64,000 bases of DNA from Amborella trichopoda (GCF_000471905.2 NW_006498608.1:5132116-5196115); one strand, 5' to 3'. Positions 44,873 to 57,545 are shown, numbered from the stretch's first letter. Notes: generated from the sequence alone by a model not told the origin. Program-made: numbers and translations.

Positions 44873-45874
44873 ATGGAGCAGTTGCAGATAGGTAAGCGCA
44901 AGAGGGTTTGTGTCTCCAGTGAAAACATGAGGTTTTTCGTCACCTTTGCGAGAAACTATGTGAGTTATCTCCTTCCTGCTCTCATCAAAATTGGTAGCAT
45001 TGCTGATCCTGACTTAGAAGTTGAGAAACTCGTGAGATTCCAAGTAGACATGGCTCTAGTCCTCTCAGCTGGCTCAGGCTTCACATGGTGCAAGGCCATG
45101 AAATGCAAGCTCGAGAAAGAGACACATGGTATCATTAACATGTTCATGAAGCAGACACCAAACTCCACGAGTCCTCCCTGTGAGAATTCCATTAAGTTTT
45201 CAACTTTTTCACCATTCTCTAGGACTTTCCATCATGTTGGTCTCCTTAGAAACCCTAACCCTAATTTTCTCAGCTTAAGTTACCCTAGCCCCCAGCCTAA
45301 GTCACTGGTTGAAAATCTCTCAGAAAACCCTAAACCAAAGTCTCTCATGTTACTTAACCCAAACCGACATCCTAAGTCATTGGTTGTTCTCCTAGAAAAC
45401 CCTAACTCTGATTCTCCCTTCATGGCTAAACCAAACCATGGCCATAAATCTTTGGTTAGTTTTGGTCTCTTGTCTAACCCTAGTCCTGATTCTCACATCA
45501 TCTCCAACCCAAACCATGACCCCATATCTTTGGTTGATGCTGGTCTAGAAAAACCTAGAACAAAGTTCCTTACAATTAACCCTGACCCTAAATCTAGGGT
45601 CTATCGGGCACATCGGAAAAAATGCGGAAGAAGAAGAACAAGAAATATGGGATATTCAATGAGGAGGAGAATAGGGCTTGGAAAGCTAAGAGGTGAAGAG
45701 AAGGAAATAAGGAAGCGTTTGAGGATTTTAAGAGAAGTTACACCTGGTGGAAATGAGATGAGGGTGGAGGCTTTGTTTGGGGAAGTGGAAAGCTATATGC
45801 ATTGTTTAGAGCTTCAAGTCCAAATCCTTCAATCCTTGGTCAGTCACGGTGCAAAAAGCAATGGCAAGTTATAG
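44873..45874 (+). CDS. Atypical HLH transcription regulator, IBH1/bHLH146-like, 333 aa
   Basis: Single-exon gene. Proteins of this plant group lack the basic DNA-binding residues and inhibit growth-promoting bHLH partners by dimerising in the nucleus. The N-terminal domain (residues about 19-85: FFVTFARNYVSYLLPALIKI, then VRFQVDMALVLSAGSGF and W) matches the conserved N-terminal block of the IBH1/bHLH146 group. Residues 263-325 hold MRRRIGLGKLRG, EIRKRLRILREVTPGG and EALFGEVESYMHCLELQVQI, a helix-loop-helix with no basic His-Glu-Arg signature. A basic stretch HRKKCGRRRTRN just before it may act as nuclear signal. Between them, residues about 127-243 form a degenerate NPNxxPKSLV repeat, which makes the protein longer than the usual 150-220 residues. 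Start: the ATG at 44873 follows a CT leader; an in-frame ATG 75 nt upstream (44798) reads through that leader, and Met19 (44927) is also possible. The stop is TAG. Confidence 0.85.
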   Translation: MEQLQIGKRKRVCVSSENMRFFVTFARNYVSYLLPALIKIGSIADPDLEVEKLVRFQVDMALVLSAGSGFTWCKAMKCKLEKETHGIINMFMKQTPNSTSPPCENSIKFSTFSPFSRTFHHVGLLRNPNPNFLSLSYPSPQPKSLVENLSENPKPKSLMLLNPNRHPKSLVVLLENPNSDSPFMAKPNHGHKSLVSFGLLSNPSPDSHIISNPNHDPISLVDAGLEKPRTKFLTINPDPKSRVYRAHRKKCGRRRTRNMGYSMRRRIGLGKLRGEEKEIRKRLRILREVTPGGNEMRVEALFGEVESYMHCLELQVQILQSLVSHGAKSNGKL

Positions 45875-48800
45875 CCATTTCGTATAATTCTATGTATTTA
45901 ACCTTTGCATAAACCAAGATTATCATGAAATTCCATAGCCTTGAAGAAATATTAGGGTTTTTTATTACACGACTATGGGTGCATTTAGAGGCATGCCATA
46001 CATTTATTTGGAATTATGTTGATGGAAAACTCCCTTAAAGTATCAAGGAATCCCACATGCATGCCTGAACAAAGTTCATGTAAGCAGTCCAAGCCTGAAT
46101 TTCACAAGGACTAAAGGAATCACACAGTATTATTTGTTGCATAACACTGTATTATTTGTTTTTGTAAGAGCAAATTTTGCAGTAATTCTACATTGCTTGT
46201 AGTTCAAAGTAAGTCCATAGATGGGTACTTTCTTCTTTTCCTCCTTTTCTTTCCAATGTTTGATTCTCCCTCCTTTTTCTTTTTTTAGATGTTAATTTTT
46301 ACTTCGTTTGTCCTTTCCAATGAGAAGGGGAGGAAGATTTTAAAGGAACTTCAAAACTTGTAAATTCAGAATGGAAATATTACATCTTGTATATCTGCTA
46401 GGAAAGATTTTGTGCTCTCCCTTTGAGAATTTTGAGTCTCTTGTACTCCATTTTTTTTACCAATCTTCTAAATATGATTTCTTCCTTTCCTATTTATGGT
46501 ATGAGTAAAGTAGGCGACACCAACTGTGTACAGTATGAGTCGGTCATTTCCTTATAATTGTAATGCTATGTAGGGATTGTCGTGCACACAGTTACCAAAC
46601 CATGTAAACTTTCAAGTGAGATGGCCATTTACTCTTTTTTGTTTCCCCTGAATTATGGCCATTCTGAGGGAGTATATGGCTGTTTGTTTACTCTATCATA
46701 ATCATTTTTTCCGGGTTGTCAATTACTTTATACTTAGTGTATACATGATGTCTTTTTTTCCCTAACTTGATGTATAACTTTCAATACCTAACAAAATTGT
46801 TGTACAAGTGTATTGGCTTTACAAAATTGTCTTTTTGATGACTTCACAAAAACTTCGAACCTTGTAACTATGAGGGAGGTGTTAGAGACCCCCTCCTTCA
46901 CTAAGGAGTCTGCTACTGTATTTTCCTCGCTATAAAAAGATGACTCAAAGAGACCAACAAAAATCTAAAAATAACTTTGATTTCATCAATAATGGGGAGA
47001 GATTCCATTGTTGATTTCATCACTTATGGTTCATGATGCCATTTCGGTTCCCCAACATCACTTACCAAGGTATACAACACAAAGAACAGGACAATTACTA
47101 ATTAGACCTTAAAAAGTGATTTGCCTTCCTCTGTGATAATGTTACTTCATTCACCATGTCTTAGGCGAATGAAGTTCCTCTTTGTGATTCACTCTAATGT
47201 AAGATACCCATTCATATTTTATGCTTCCCAAGTTATCGGTTTCGGTCACATGGAAGTTCTACATAAATCAGCATTTTGAGAAACTCTTGTTTCCTCACTT
47301 AGTTATGGTCACCCTTTAACAATTTGGACACTCCAATTCCAAATGTGAGCTTTGAAGACTGAAAAATCAACCTGAACTATGAAAACTAAAAAGTCAAATC
47401 ATGGCTCAATTATGCCAAATAGATTAACTCTAAACAATCTAAATTGTGTTTAAAACTTCATAACTCAGCAATGGATATCAAAATCATGTTAAAGAAAACT
47501 TCATAGCTCAACAACAAAATTATTGTCCTTAAAGAAATCTCTTGTTGCATAGAGGTGGCCATGCTAGTGTGAAGCTTAGGACACAGCCCAGAATGTCTTG
47601 GAAGTTTCAAAAAACCCAAACCCCTCTCCTCTCTATTTTCATTGGCAACCTATATCAGGTGAATGATCTTGGGACATGTTTGGATGCCTCCGTTTTTCGA
47701 TTCAAGAAATGAGTTTCTTTTTTTTGGGTAAAGATTCAAGAAATGAGTTATTTGAAAATAAGTGCAAAACAGCTTTTTTCAGCTTGTAGTTGTGACAGTT
47801 TTGGCAAAAAAAATTTATATTCAGAAATAGAAATGGCCCATATCCTTGAATAGTAAAGTGGACCAGGCTACACCCATTTGCACTCCCGGATGGGGAGGGA
47901 GTAAATGGCTTTAATGTGGTGGTTGAAATATTTTAACAAACAAGAATAGGCTCGAAGTTGAATTTTACTCCAATCTGTCAAGCATATTGTTTATATTAAG
48001 GTATAGGAAATTCTAAGAAACTCTAATTGGAAACACCCCCAAAGTACCCCATATTTTAGCCTATTTTAGCAACAAAAAGTGCCACCAAGCAACTCACAAA
48101 AAAAGAAACTATCACAACTCACAAAATTCACATTGAAGGAATTTTGAGATGGAAGGATATCCTAACAAGCTATGGAAGTTTCTTTGTCATAGCTCTTACT
48201 GCAATGACCTAAACTTCTTGGTGAAATCTATCGGAATGCCATCGTTGAAGGAGACTCAATCAATGTTTTTAAATGGTGGTCTCCAATCATATCTTGAATG
48301 AAATCAGAGATCAAGGTGAGGAAAGAGTGATGACTTTTGTTCACACATATAGAAAAAACAATGCTTAGGCAGATAACTAGGCTAAACTAGGGTCACCATT
48401 TAGCTGTAAATAGATTTTGGAGATCTGTGTTTCTGGTGACTGCATTTCCATAGCAATCAGCCCATATGTAAATCTTTTAGCAATAAGCCCATCTCGTGAT
48501 AGATATTTTGAGCAACTTTTTGTAGAAGCTCCTTTTATCTCCATAAAATGCTACATTTAAAAATATTCTATGAAAAAGTCAAGGTTAAGAGTACGAAGAT
48601 TATTAGTTTAAAGCTGATATGTTTTGACTATCTAATCTGTAAGATCCCTTTTCCAAGCTCCATTGCTATATCCTTCTAGAGTTCATCTTACCCTATAGCT
48701 TTGAATAATTCTTGTACCATAAGCATCCACCATATGGCCAGTGATCCTCTCATAGTCTTTGTTCCTTCATACATATTTCATTTGTAAAAATATATCAGTT

Positions 48801-49320
48801 TTCATAAATTGTTGAGTCAATTCTTTCTTGTTTAATAATTGATGGCATTCAAAATAACTTCTTAGATGACAATCATGTTAGTTTAAACAGATTTAAAACT
48901 GGATTATTTGGTGTTTCAAACAAACTTAAATAAAGGTTTTGGGTGTTTAGGCTAGAACCACAATGAATCAATGATTATCCTATATCTGATCAAAAGAGCA
49001 AATTGTTTGATTCAATCATTCTATTTATTAATAAGTTCAATCATATTTGAATTGTTTAACTTCAAATTTCCTACCTAAAACTCATTAAGAACATTAGAAT
49101 GGGTTCTGTAGTCTCCCGAAGGTTCTCGAGAGAGTCTCCCAGAGTTCTTTGATGAGTATTTCACTTGGGAGTATATTCACTCACGAATACAATGCATTAC
49201 AGGCCTGGTTGATGATGTCCAACCATTTGTGGCTCTGGGTCCAATCAAATCACTTTTTAAGGATTTTGAAAGCCAAGTTATCCTACCATATGTGCTATTT
49301 TGTGAAGAAGGGATTGTGAT
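45875..49320. other. Downstream spacer, no gene seen
   Basis: It begins with the 3' UTR of the HLH gene. Then comes 3.4 kb of spacer of fairly even composition with no recognisable protein, inverted-repeat element or tandem array beyond a 37-bp near-repeat at 47.7 kb. It is the longest repeat-poor stretch in the window. Confidence 0.5.
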
Positions 49321-49322
49321 GC

Positions 49323-49944
49323 GAGGGCTGAGAATTTACTGGGTTTGGATCTGAAACCCAAATTTCGAACCCTATCCGGATCTGGGTATGGATCCAAATC
49401 TTGGAATTGATGGATCTGGATCCAAATCTTAATCCGGATTGAATATGGGTACTAGGTGGATCGGACCCGGATCCGGATCCGGCACAGTTATTAAAATATT
49501 ACAATATATATATACATATATGTTATATAGTATTTTGGGATTGTGTATAATGAGACCATTTAACTTTTATACAAAGAAGTCACAATTACTTGTAATCATT
49601 CGATGTGAAATTGCATAGCTTAGATGTGTCACAAAGTTTGACAAAATTTCTTTTGAACTTTGAACTTGGTCGATGCAATAAATGTAGCAACCCAATTTTA
49701 CATCCAATGGTCAGATTAATTGTGACCACCTTGTTCCAAAGATAAATGGTCTCATTGTATATTTTTCTTAGTATTTTTTTCTTATGTATTATTTTATATC
49801 ATTTTATAGATATAAAATAATGCATGAAATAATTTTTTTGGATCTGATTGGGTCTGGATCTAGATCCAGATCCCATATATGCTTTTTGGATCCAAATACA
49901 GATCACAGTGGATCCAGATCCGATCCGACCCATTCTCTGTCCTA
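49323..49944. mobile_element. hAT-like element with a MITE-B inserted in it
   Basis: The left side is AGGGCTGAGAAT followed by CCGGATCTGGGTATGGATCC. The right end, reverse complemented, is TAGGACAGAGAATGGGTCGG, with GGATC-rich words mirrored in both arms. MITE-B (49538-49770) sits between the arms. Flanks GTGATGCG and GTGGTGTC match at 5 of 8. The limits are approximate. Confidence 0.45.
49538..49770. mobile_element. MITE-B copy (about 230 bp)
   Basis: The left arm has TATAATGAGACCATTTAACT, AAGTCACAATTACTTG and ATTCGATGTGAAATTG. The right arm mirrors it with TTTTACATCCAATGG, TAATTGTGACCACCTTG and AAATGGTCTCATTGTATA. Fragments of the same family lie near 2.0, 8.7, 20.6, 36.9, 38.4 and 63.6 kb. 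Confidence 0.7.
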
Positions 49945-50515
49945 GTGGTGTCACACATGTTATCGTTCTCTTGGTAACTTTGGTTACATGGAGAGTTCCC
50001 CCTATTTATTTTATTTTTTTTCACTTGATTGAGAGAGAATTTTATACACCTTTGAATTGGATGTATGCCATGGTTTTTTATTCTTAAACCTTAATTTAGG
50101 TATAAAACTAATCTATTAGATTGTAAAATGGCTTCTGAGGCTGCCAAAAGATCATTGAGCATCAATCCTGAAGTTGGCAGAAGTTTCTAAAACTCAAAAT
50201 CCGAAGGCAACCTCTCTCCATAGACACAGAAATCTCAATTTTTGGCTGCTGTTTCAGAGAGTTTGCACATGTTCGGCCACAATTTAACTGGAATATCATT
50301 CCCATTCAAACTGTAGTTTCAAGATTAATGTGGTAATTTGTATGAAGGCCTTGAAGAACCCTAAAGCCAATAACCAGGGATTGGGCTCAAGGGGTACCAC
50401 TCTATCCAAGTTCAAAGCTTGGCATTGAGATACCCAAAAGAAAAAGAAAACATTATCTATCTCAACTAATAGGTGTGGATGCATCAAGGGAGAAAGTAAA
50501 GTATTAACTTCATAG

Positions 50516-50837
50516 CAATGTTAGAAAAAATGCCGATTTAGTCGGACTCATCCTATCTAGGTCGGTTTTGGGGTGCCAGTCCTGTTCCCTCGGTATATCA
50601 AGAAAAAGGCAATTCCCCAGAGGAATGGACCGATTCTATTATGGAACCGGCTGATCCAGCCCCACTTTATTCTTTATTTATTTTTTTTTCAAAATTTTTA
50701 ATTTTTTCTCAATTTTTTTTTTATTTTTTATTGGCCGATTCTCTCAACTAGATTGCTGATCCAATCACGGATCCACCAATTCGGATCGGTTTTCCTGATG
50801 GTCGATCCACTTCACCAATCCGTGTTTTCAAACCTTG
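50516..50837. mobile_element. 322-bp hAT-like element with 8-bp target duplication
   Basis: The left end is CAATGTTAGAAAAAATGCCG. The right end, reverse complemented, is CAAGGTTTGAAAACACGG. Flanks CTTCATAG (50508-50515) and CTTGATAG (50838-50845) match at 7 of 8. The interior GATCCACCAATTCGGATCGG links it to the element at 10949. Non-coding. Confidence 0.8.
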
Positions 50838-50940
50838 CTTGATAGTAAATAGCATCTTGGGAATCCTAACAATAAACACCCCTTGTTATATCTTATCTTT
50901 ATTGGCCATGCAAGAATTTAATCAATTCAATGAACTTATA

Positions 50941-51076
50941 ATTCCACCAAATTTTCTCTTTATTTGAACATGCAAGTGTGTTATGAAATCAAGGAAACTT
51001 ACAATTCTAAAAATTTTCTCTTTGTTTGAACATGCAAGTGTGTTATGAAATCAAGGAAACTTACAATTCTAAAAAG
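50941..51076. repeat. 62-bp tandem duplication
   Basis: Two adjacent copies, period about 62, of a unit with TTTGAACATGCAAGTGTG and AATCAAGGAAACTTACAATT. Almost identical. Confidence 0.85.
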
Positions 51077-51637
51077 GCCCTTTTTTATAACTTTTTTTAC
51101 TATTTCACTGAGAATCCCTAAGAATTCTTAGGATTCTATAAACATCAGGAAAGTTGGTGAAATCACTTTCTCCAATTTGATAACTTACTAGCTAGGAAAT
51201 CAGAGCAATCAGTATTCCTTGTTTAAGAACCTGTTTGAAAATTTGTTGTAGTCAGTTTCATATAGGAAAAAAAAATGGATTTTTATAAAATAAACAGAAA
51301 AAGGGGAGAAAAAGAAAAAATGGGGTAAATATAGTAAAAAAGAAAAATAACAGGAAGAGTGGAGAAGAAAACATTGTTTTATTTCAAAAGTGTATCTACT
51401 TCCTTTTTTCTATGCACAAAAAGTGTAAATTTTCCTTTAACAATGCCACTATTCCTTTTACGATGGCTATTTCTATTCTGAAAATTTGAAATCCATTATG
51501 ATGAGCACAAGACGTTATATAATAGTCTTTGTAAAAGGAAATAATGGGCGTTATTTGGTATCTGGACTGCGTTTTACATCCCTAACTTTTACCTTTGTAA
51601 TGTCACAGGCAGGATGAGAATGGTTCCTTGTATAACG

Positions 51638-51679
51638 GCCATTACAACAGTTGTAACAGCCATTACAACAGTTGTAACA
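51638..51679. repeat. 21-bp tandem duplication with internal palindrome
   Basis: GCCATTACAACAGTTGTAAC repeated twice with period 21. Each unit contains the palindrome TTACAACAGTTGTAA in imperfect form. Confidence 0.9.
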
Positions 51680-52924
51680 GCCACTTCTCTCGGTTCTCTC
51701 GGGAAAAAAAAAGGGACTCATTAAACTTTTACCCCTCTCTATTTAGGACTCGGTTTTTACGAGTCCATGTAAAAAGAATCACCTCTTACAAAATTATTTT
51801 TGAGATGGAGTTTTTGACCAAATTTTTAAGGACATGTAATCTCTATTATGAAGATCATGAATATGAAAAAATAAATAAATTATAAAAATTAAAAATAATA
51901 ATTCTTTTAAAAAAGCATTTAGACCATTGGTTTCAATTATTTTTAAATAACGCATGATACATTTTTCCCTCTATTTATTGTAGCTGCCCAAGGGATTTGC
52001 TTCAAGATGTGTCAATTGTGAAGAGATGCCCCTACCCGGATTTTAATAGCAAATCAATTGTAGCTAACCAAAAATCTGGACATTTGATTATTGTTTTTGG
52101 TAATTCAATAGAGAAGACATGCTCGTACTTGATTTTTTTAGATAGATTAGGGAATTAACTTTTTTTTTTAAGGTGTCAATGGGTGGTGTCATGATAGAAA
52201 ATCACAACGTGGTAACTAAGTATGGGGGTGCTGCTACTTCGACCCATCCCCTTTCCTATCTGGACACTTGAATGGTATACAAATACCCTCCCAACATTTC
52301 ATACTAGATGGGAAGAAAATAGACATCCATTATCACATACAATATTTTAAGTTTGAAATTTTCAAATTAGATTCCTTGAAATTTTGGGCATTCACACTTT
52401 TCAATCATACGCATCTATAAAAATAATTTGGAAATTCCGTTCAAAAAAAATAAAATTTAAAACCATTCAAAAATAATAATTTGGAAATTTAAAAAGACCA
52501 AATATCTAAGAATATTTTAGAAAATTTATTTTTAAAATTTATTTTTAAAATTTATTTTTTTATTTATTTTTACTTTTTACTATTTAGGGGTACTCATAAC
52601 CTTTAGAAATTGATGTACATTTAATATGTAAAAAAATTTAAAATTAAACTACTAAATATATCTGTGACTATTTATTTTCTTCTCTTCTAATCTAATCTGA
52701 AAGCCGAATGCTGTTTGTACATCTTCAGACGATCCAGATTATGTCGACACTATACTATCCCTTATACTAATCCAAAGCATTACCCAGTTAATTTTATTGA
52801 TCATGTACATAGGTAGCATCCTTTCTCTCTCTCTTATTGGTAAATCATGAATGATTAAAACAATATTGTAAGTTCAACTCAATGAGACTAACATGAACGA
52901 TGCAATTTTTTAAAAGGATGCAGT

Positions 52925-53270
52925 TTATACAGTATCTACGTTTTATAAAAATAAAGTAAAGCCTCACCTCAAATGGTCATCCAGGAAACACTTGACATTA
53001 TAAATATTTGTGATGGCTCTAAAATCAATTTTCAATCTCTATAAATTTTAAAACTGAAAAAATTCTACTGATCTAGTGGATCCATAAACACTTTGTTTTA
53101 AGGCAAAATAAATGGCCTAGATAACAATGTACAATATTTTTGAGGTTTGAAATTTTTCACGAGCATATAGTCAAGGCCAAGATGGTTGATTTGAAGGATT
53201 TTTACACACTAGAATTACATTGTTGCGGTGAGTTTTGAGGTGCTTCAGCCTCATCAAACCATTTTCTTTT
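52925..53270. mobile_element. MITE-A divergent subfamily copy
   Basis: The left end is AAGCCTCACCTCAAATGG. The interior has GTGGATCCATAAACACTT and AAGGCCAAGATGGTTGATTT. The right end is GAGGTGCTTCAGCCTCATCA. Confidence 0.6.
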
Positions 53271-53572
53271 TAATAATCTTAACTTGATCAATCAAATTTA
53301 ATGGTAGTTTTGAATATTTTATTTATAGGTGATCAATTTGTAAGAGAATATTTTAAGATATTCTGTACTTGTTTACATTTTTTTAATCAGGAATTCACGT
53401 GTCACTCTTCCATTGGCTCCTAAGTCAATGCGAGTTGAATATTTCAGCTTTTGTTTCACTGCCACGCGCACCTTATGCTCCAATATTTCAGAAATACTTA
53501 TCTTACCCTGATATATTCCGAAATGACAAACATATCGTACCTTTAGCTCAAAAAAAAAGAAAAGAAAAAGGG

Positions 53573-53940
53573 GGTTGTAGTTTGCCTAAAATTGCAACCT
53601 TAAATAATGCAACTCCAAATATGAGATGCAATATTGGTGTTCGAAACTTTTGGGATGGTACGAGAATCTATTGTTATATCTAGTTATAACATTTTAAATT
53701 TAAAAAATAGCTCAAATCAACCAAATTTATAGATACATAAAAATTTCAAAAATTGAAGCTCTAGATAATATGTTGCAAGATGAATTATTTTTAATATTTT
53801 AATTTATATTTCTCTATATCTATACATATCGATATCGAGATCATCGATTAGATACTTTTCCACCATCAAAACAACTTTTTTCGAATGATTTTGGAGATGC
53901 ACCTCAATTCTATATTTTAAGGAGTCCCCTTATATAAAAA
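53573..53940. mobile_element. MITE-A copy
   Basis: The left end is GGTTGTAGTTTGCCTAAAAT. The interior has ATAATATGTTGCAAGATGAA and CATATCGATATCGAGATCAT. The right end is GGAGTCCCCTTATATAAA. Confidence 0.65.
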
Positions 53941-53989
53941 TTTTCCCAAAAAAAATTCAAATGGTTACCAAAACATCCCCAATTTGGTG

Positions 53990-54332
53990 TATCTCTAAAA
54001 TTTGTTTGGAAGTGTACTTTTGGTGTCGGAAACTCTATGATGGTTAAAAATCTATTTTAAACCCTAGTTATGGAATTTAAAAAATTAAAACTTATACAGA
54101 TCGAACATATCTATAGACTTTTAAAAATCTTGAAAATAAATGATACAGATAATTTGTTACAAGACACATTATTTTTATGACTTGAAATTGTTTTTTTTCT
54201 TCATAGGCATACATCTCAAACTCACAATGATCAATTTGAGGGTTCCAAAATCAAAACACTCTCTTCTAAAGGATTTTTTAGGTGCACCCTACTTCAATAA
54301 TATAAGGTTCCAACCCTGTATAACTTTATAAG
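53990..54332. mobile_element. MITE-A copy, left end missing
   Basis: It starts inside the element (AAATTTGTTTGGAAGTGTAC), has GATCGAACATATCTATAGAC and GCATACATCTCAAACTCACA inside, and ends at AAGGTTCCAACCCTGTATAA. Only about 50 bp separate it from the previous copy. Confidence 0.6.
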
Positions 54333-54694
54333 TACTACCAATATGTGCACCTTTGTCTATGTTGTGCTGCACTTGATTAAACCCATTTTCTCTATAGAAA
54401 ATTTAGGGGGGGGAAATTTCACCGAAATTTCGGGATAATTTCGCTAAAGGGCAACACAAGTTTATTATGGTAGGGTACTAGGGGTATTTTAGATATTTTG
54501 GTTTTTTATTTGTGTACGTGTATGGCCAAATTGGAGAAGCGTGGTCTTTCTCTGTCCACAAATATCAAAATTTGATTCATCCTTAAAAAGGTCAAATTTA
54601 TCCTTGCTATTTTAAATTATAAGTACCTTTGAAATTTGAATTTTTAAAATTTAAACACCTAATACCCAAATTTTGGTTTTGATTGTATATATAT

Positions 54695-55000
54695 GCTCCA
54701 TCGGAGCATATAGTGTATATTTACTCCCTCGGATAAAAGACTAACTTGTGAATATTCCGTTGATATAAAATTGTGGTAACCACCTGAAATCACAAGATGA
54801 TTACTTGCGAGAGAAAAAAAATTGAATTTATTGGCTTTCTAACACTTAGATCTCCCTTTTAGAAATTGGATGGTTTTTATTCAATTTTAGGGCATTATTT
54901 TCTTCAATACAATGGAGAATGCAATTTAGGAAACTTTTTCATAGATTTTAGCATATGTGTTGGAGAGACTAAATGGACAACATGCTCATACGGGAGCATG
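54695..55000. repeat. MITE-C copy
   Basis: The left side is GCTCCATCGGAGCATATAGT. The interior has AAGACTAACTTGTGAATATT and CACTTAGATCTCCCTTTTAG. The right side is CATGCTCATACGGGAGCATG. Confidence 0.55.
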
Positions 55001-55040
55001 AAATCTTTTGGCTTTGGTTTAAATCTTTTGGCTTTGGTTT
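55001..55040. repeat. 20-bp perfect tandem duplication
   Basis: AAATCTTTTGGCTTTGGTTT twice in a row, directly at the right edge of the MITE-C copy. Confidence 0.9.
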
Positions 55041-55759
55041 ATAGGGAAATGCAAAGTGCATCGTTTGGGAAGGTAGCATGTAATATGGAATTTTGTTCTC
55101 TTTGATGCAATTATGCACGTATAGTGGATGGTACACAAGCTAAGCATCCGCCGTCCATCCTCATCATCAAGAGATAGTGGAGATGACGCTCGGAAGAAGA
55201 ATTGAGGCACATCTCCACCATCCTCTGAATCGTGATGTGAATGATGGTTCTTCATTTTCATACGGGTTTGTACATTAGAAATTAAATGTACATTCTTTTT
55301 TTTTGGAGAAGGACCAGGAGTAGTTTAATCGTAGGAATGGAACTTGAGATGTAGAGCTGCAAAACTATATATGGAGATGAATTCATGTTCAACGCAACGA
55401 TCGTTGTTCGACTTAAAATAGGAAAATCAGCTTTTATCCACCATTGATGAAGAAAAATGGTGTAAGACCGCTCATTACATCATACATAGATAATGTGAAG
55501 ATCATATTAAGGTTACTTATAAAATGAGATTATTATTTTTACTACACAAAGGTTACAAACACTACATGCCCCCAGGTATACAATCAGATGGCTAGGCCAT
55601 GTAAATTTTCTTTACGCTATGGGAAAATTTTCTCAAATTATGAGTTTAATCGTTGGTATCAATGTTCGTAAAATCGAACCGGAACAGTTAATTAGACGTG
55701 AGGCTAGAAGCGGCTTAACCGATAAACTGATCGATTCAACTACTCTAACGGGGTAAGCC

Positions 55760-56239
55760 TGTTGATACGTATAGCCATGAGGTCTCACATGGTCTTGCCT
55801 ACAATTGTGGACTTAGAGGAATCTCATGTTTCATTATATAAGTATCCCTTCACAAAAGTATAAATATTTATTTATACTATAAAACTTTTTTCTCCAACGT
55901 TCATATGGTCCAATGTTCACATGGATGAGTATCTCTGATATCAGCGAATACATTTTCTCAGATACCTATTGGAGAAAGATGGACATTGGTCCATCTTCTC
56001 CCCATAAATATGGAAAGCCATAGAGAAGGAGATACAGAAAACACACGGCATATTATATAGTCTCCAAAAGTTATTCTTCTCTCAATTGGGCCGTTCTTAA
56101 GTAAAATCTTGATGATCGCACCAAAAGTGATCCTTCTCTCAATTGGGCCGTTCTTAACTAAAATCCGGGCTCTACGATCATCAGCCTCACGGCATTCCTC
56201 TCTTTAATCTCGGGTTTGGTCTCATTTGTGCTCTATCAA
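55760..56239 (-). mobile_element. Copia LTR (minus orientation)
   Basis: On the minus strand it starts TGATAGAGCACAAATGAGAC and ends ATACGTATCAACA, with TG...CA ends and a TATATAATATG box inside, about 480 bp. It has an internal 57-bp near-repeat (CTCTCAATTGGGCCGTTCTT twice). Parts of the same LTR recur at 57051 and 57676. The limits are inferred from TG/CA ends and shared sequence. Confidence 0.6.
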
Positions 56240-57050
56240 TTTTTTTTTACTAACACTAGTGTTAGAAAGATTTAGGCTTAATCTTACTCATATCCTAGAA
56301 AATAAATTTTTTTTTTTTGATATAACATTATGTTATTTACAATGTCTCTCTTCCATGCATTGGTATATATTTTCTTTCACAATCCGTGCATGAATTTATT
56401 TATTTTTTCTGTATATATTGATCATGCTTCGGCATAATTTACAGGAAAAGAAAAATAACCATAGAGGCAAAGTCTCATAATGATAAAGACATTGTTATTA
56501 AGTTGATAACTATAACTCATTTAAGAGCAATTTATCTGTTACATCTCATCCCCTTAAACCATGAAGGGGTGTACGTGATATCTTATATGAGGTTCTTTCA
56601 CCTTTTCAGCCATACGACTCCCGTGTCTCTTTGATTTGTTTCATTATATTTCACGTTACATTTCTCTGTGTAACCCATTAGGATTTCACAATAAAAGGGA
56701 AGAAGATAATGACGATAAGAGAATAAGCGTTGGTAGTTTCCTGTTATTGTTTCCTTGTAATTATCCAAATTTTTTTTTTCTCCAATCGTCCGGGTTGCTT
56801 TCCTCTCTCTATTTTTTAACCATATCAAAACAGGGACATGCAAGGGCTGGTTTTTGGTGAGAGAACCCACTTCCTACTCAAGGGAAAAACCCATTGGTAA
56901 CAAAATATTGGATCCATATATATTAATTTAAGAGATTGCTTATAATTACAGAAATATATTAAAATGATGGAAGGATAAAATATTTTAACTTTAAATATTT
57001 TTATGGTGGAATTTTTTGTTACAAAGATACAGTCACTTTGATACCGTTGT

Positions 57051-57222
57051 TAGTAAAATAAAAAATTGATGGAATGCGGATGAGACCAAATCCGAGATCA
57101 AAGAAGGGAATGTCGGGAGACTAGTGATCGCAGAGCCTGGATTTTGTTAAGAGCTGCCCAATTGAGAGAATGATCACTTTTAGAGACTCTATAATATAAC
57201 CCTCTTAGAAATGACTAGATAC
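57051..57222 (+). mobile_element. Partial copia LTR joined to integrase fragment, plus orientation
   Basis: It reads GATGGAATGCGGATGAGACC through GCCCAATTGAGAGAATGATC and ACTCTATAATAT, then CTCTTAGAAATGACTAGA. The last part corresponds to the TILEMIRS integrase segment of the inverted copy at 57480-57676. It is therefore an LTR::integrase deletion junction, not an intact LTR. Confidence 0.55.
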
Positions 57223-57289
57223 TTTTCGGGGTATCCTATAAAATTGTAAACTCAGAGTTTTGTTTTCTAACTTATTTCTATGCTGATAT

Positions 57290-57545
57290 GGAATTAGAAT
57301 ATGCACAATCGATCCCTACTTCTTTAAATTGGTTAGTTCAAGTTTTCTACCTGTCCACAGTTCATAAGGGGTATAATCTTTTGTCTTAGTTAGAACCCTA
57401 TTAAGAATATACATGGATGTGCTTATTGCTTCTCCCAAAAAAGTCTAGGTCTTGGGTAGATTAGTACATTTTGGGGAGATTAGGGTGAGCCATTATGGAT
57501 CTAATCATTTCTGCGATTATGGATCTAATCATTTCTAAGATGGTT
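57290..57545 (-). pseudogene. Ty1/copia integrase remnant
   Basis: The minus strand encodes RTILEMIRSI (residues duplicated by a 24-bp repeat), MAHPNLP, then in another frame TFLGEAISTSMYILNRVL and TKTKDYTPYELWTGRK, then GSIVHI. This is the C-terminal integrase core pattern (FWGEA...AYILNRVP...TPYELWTGRKP...G) of plant copia elements. Frameshifts and stops make it non-functional. Confidence 0.8.
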
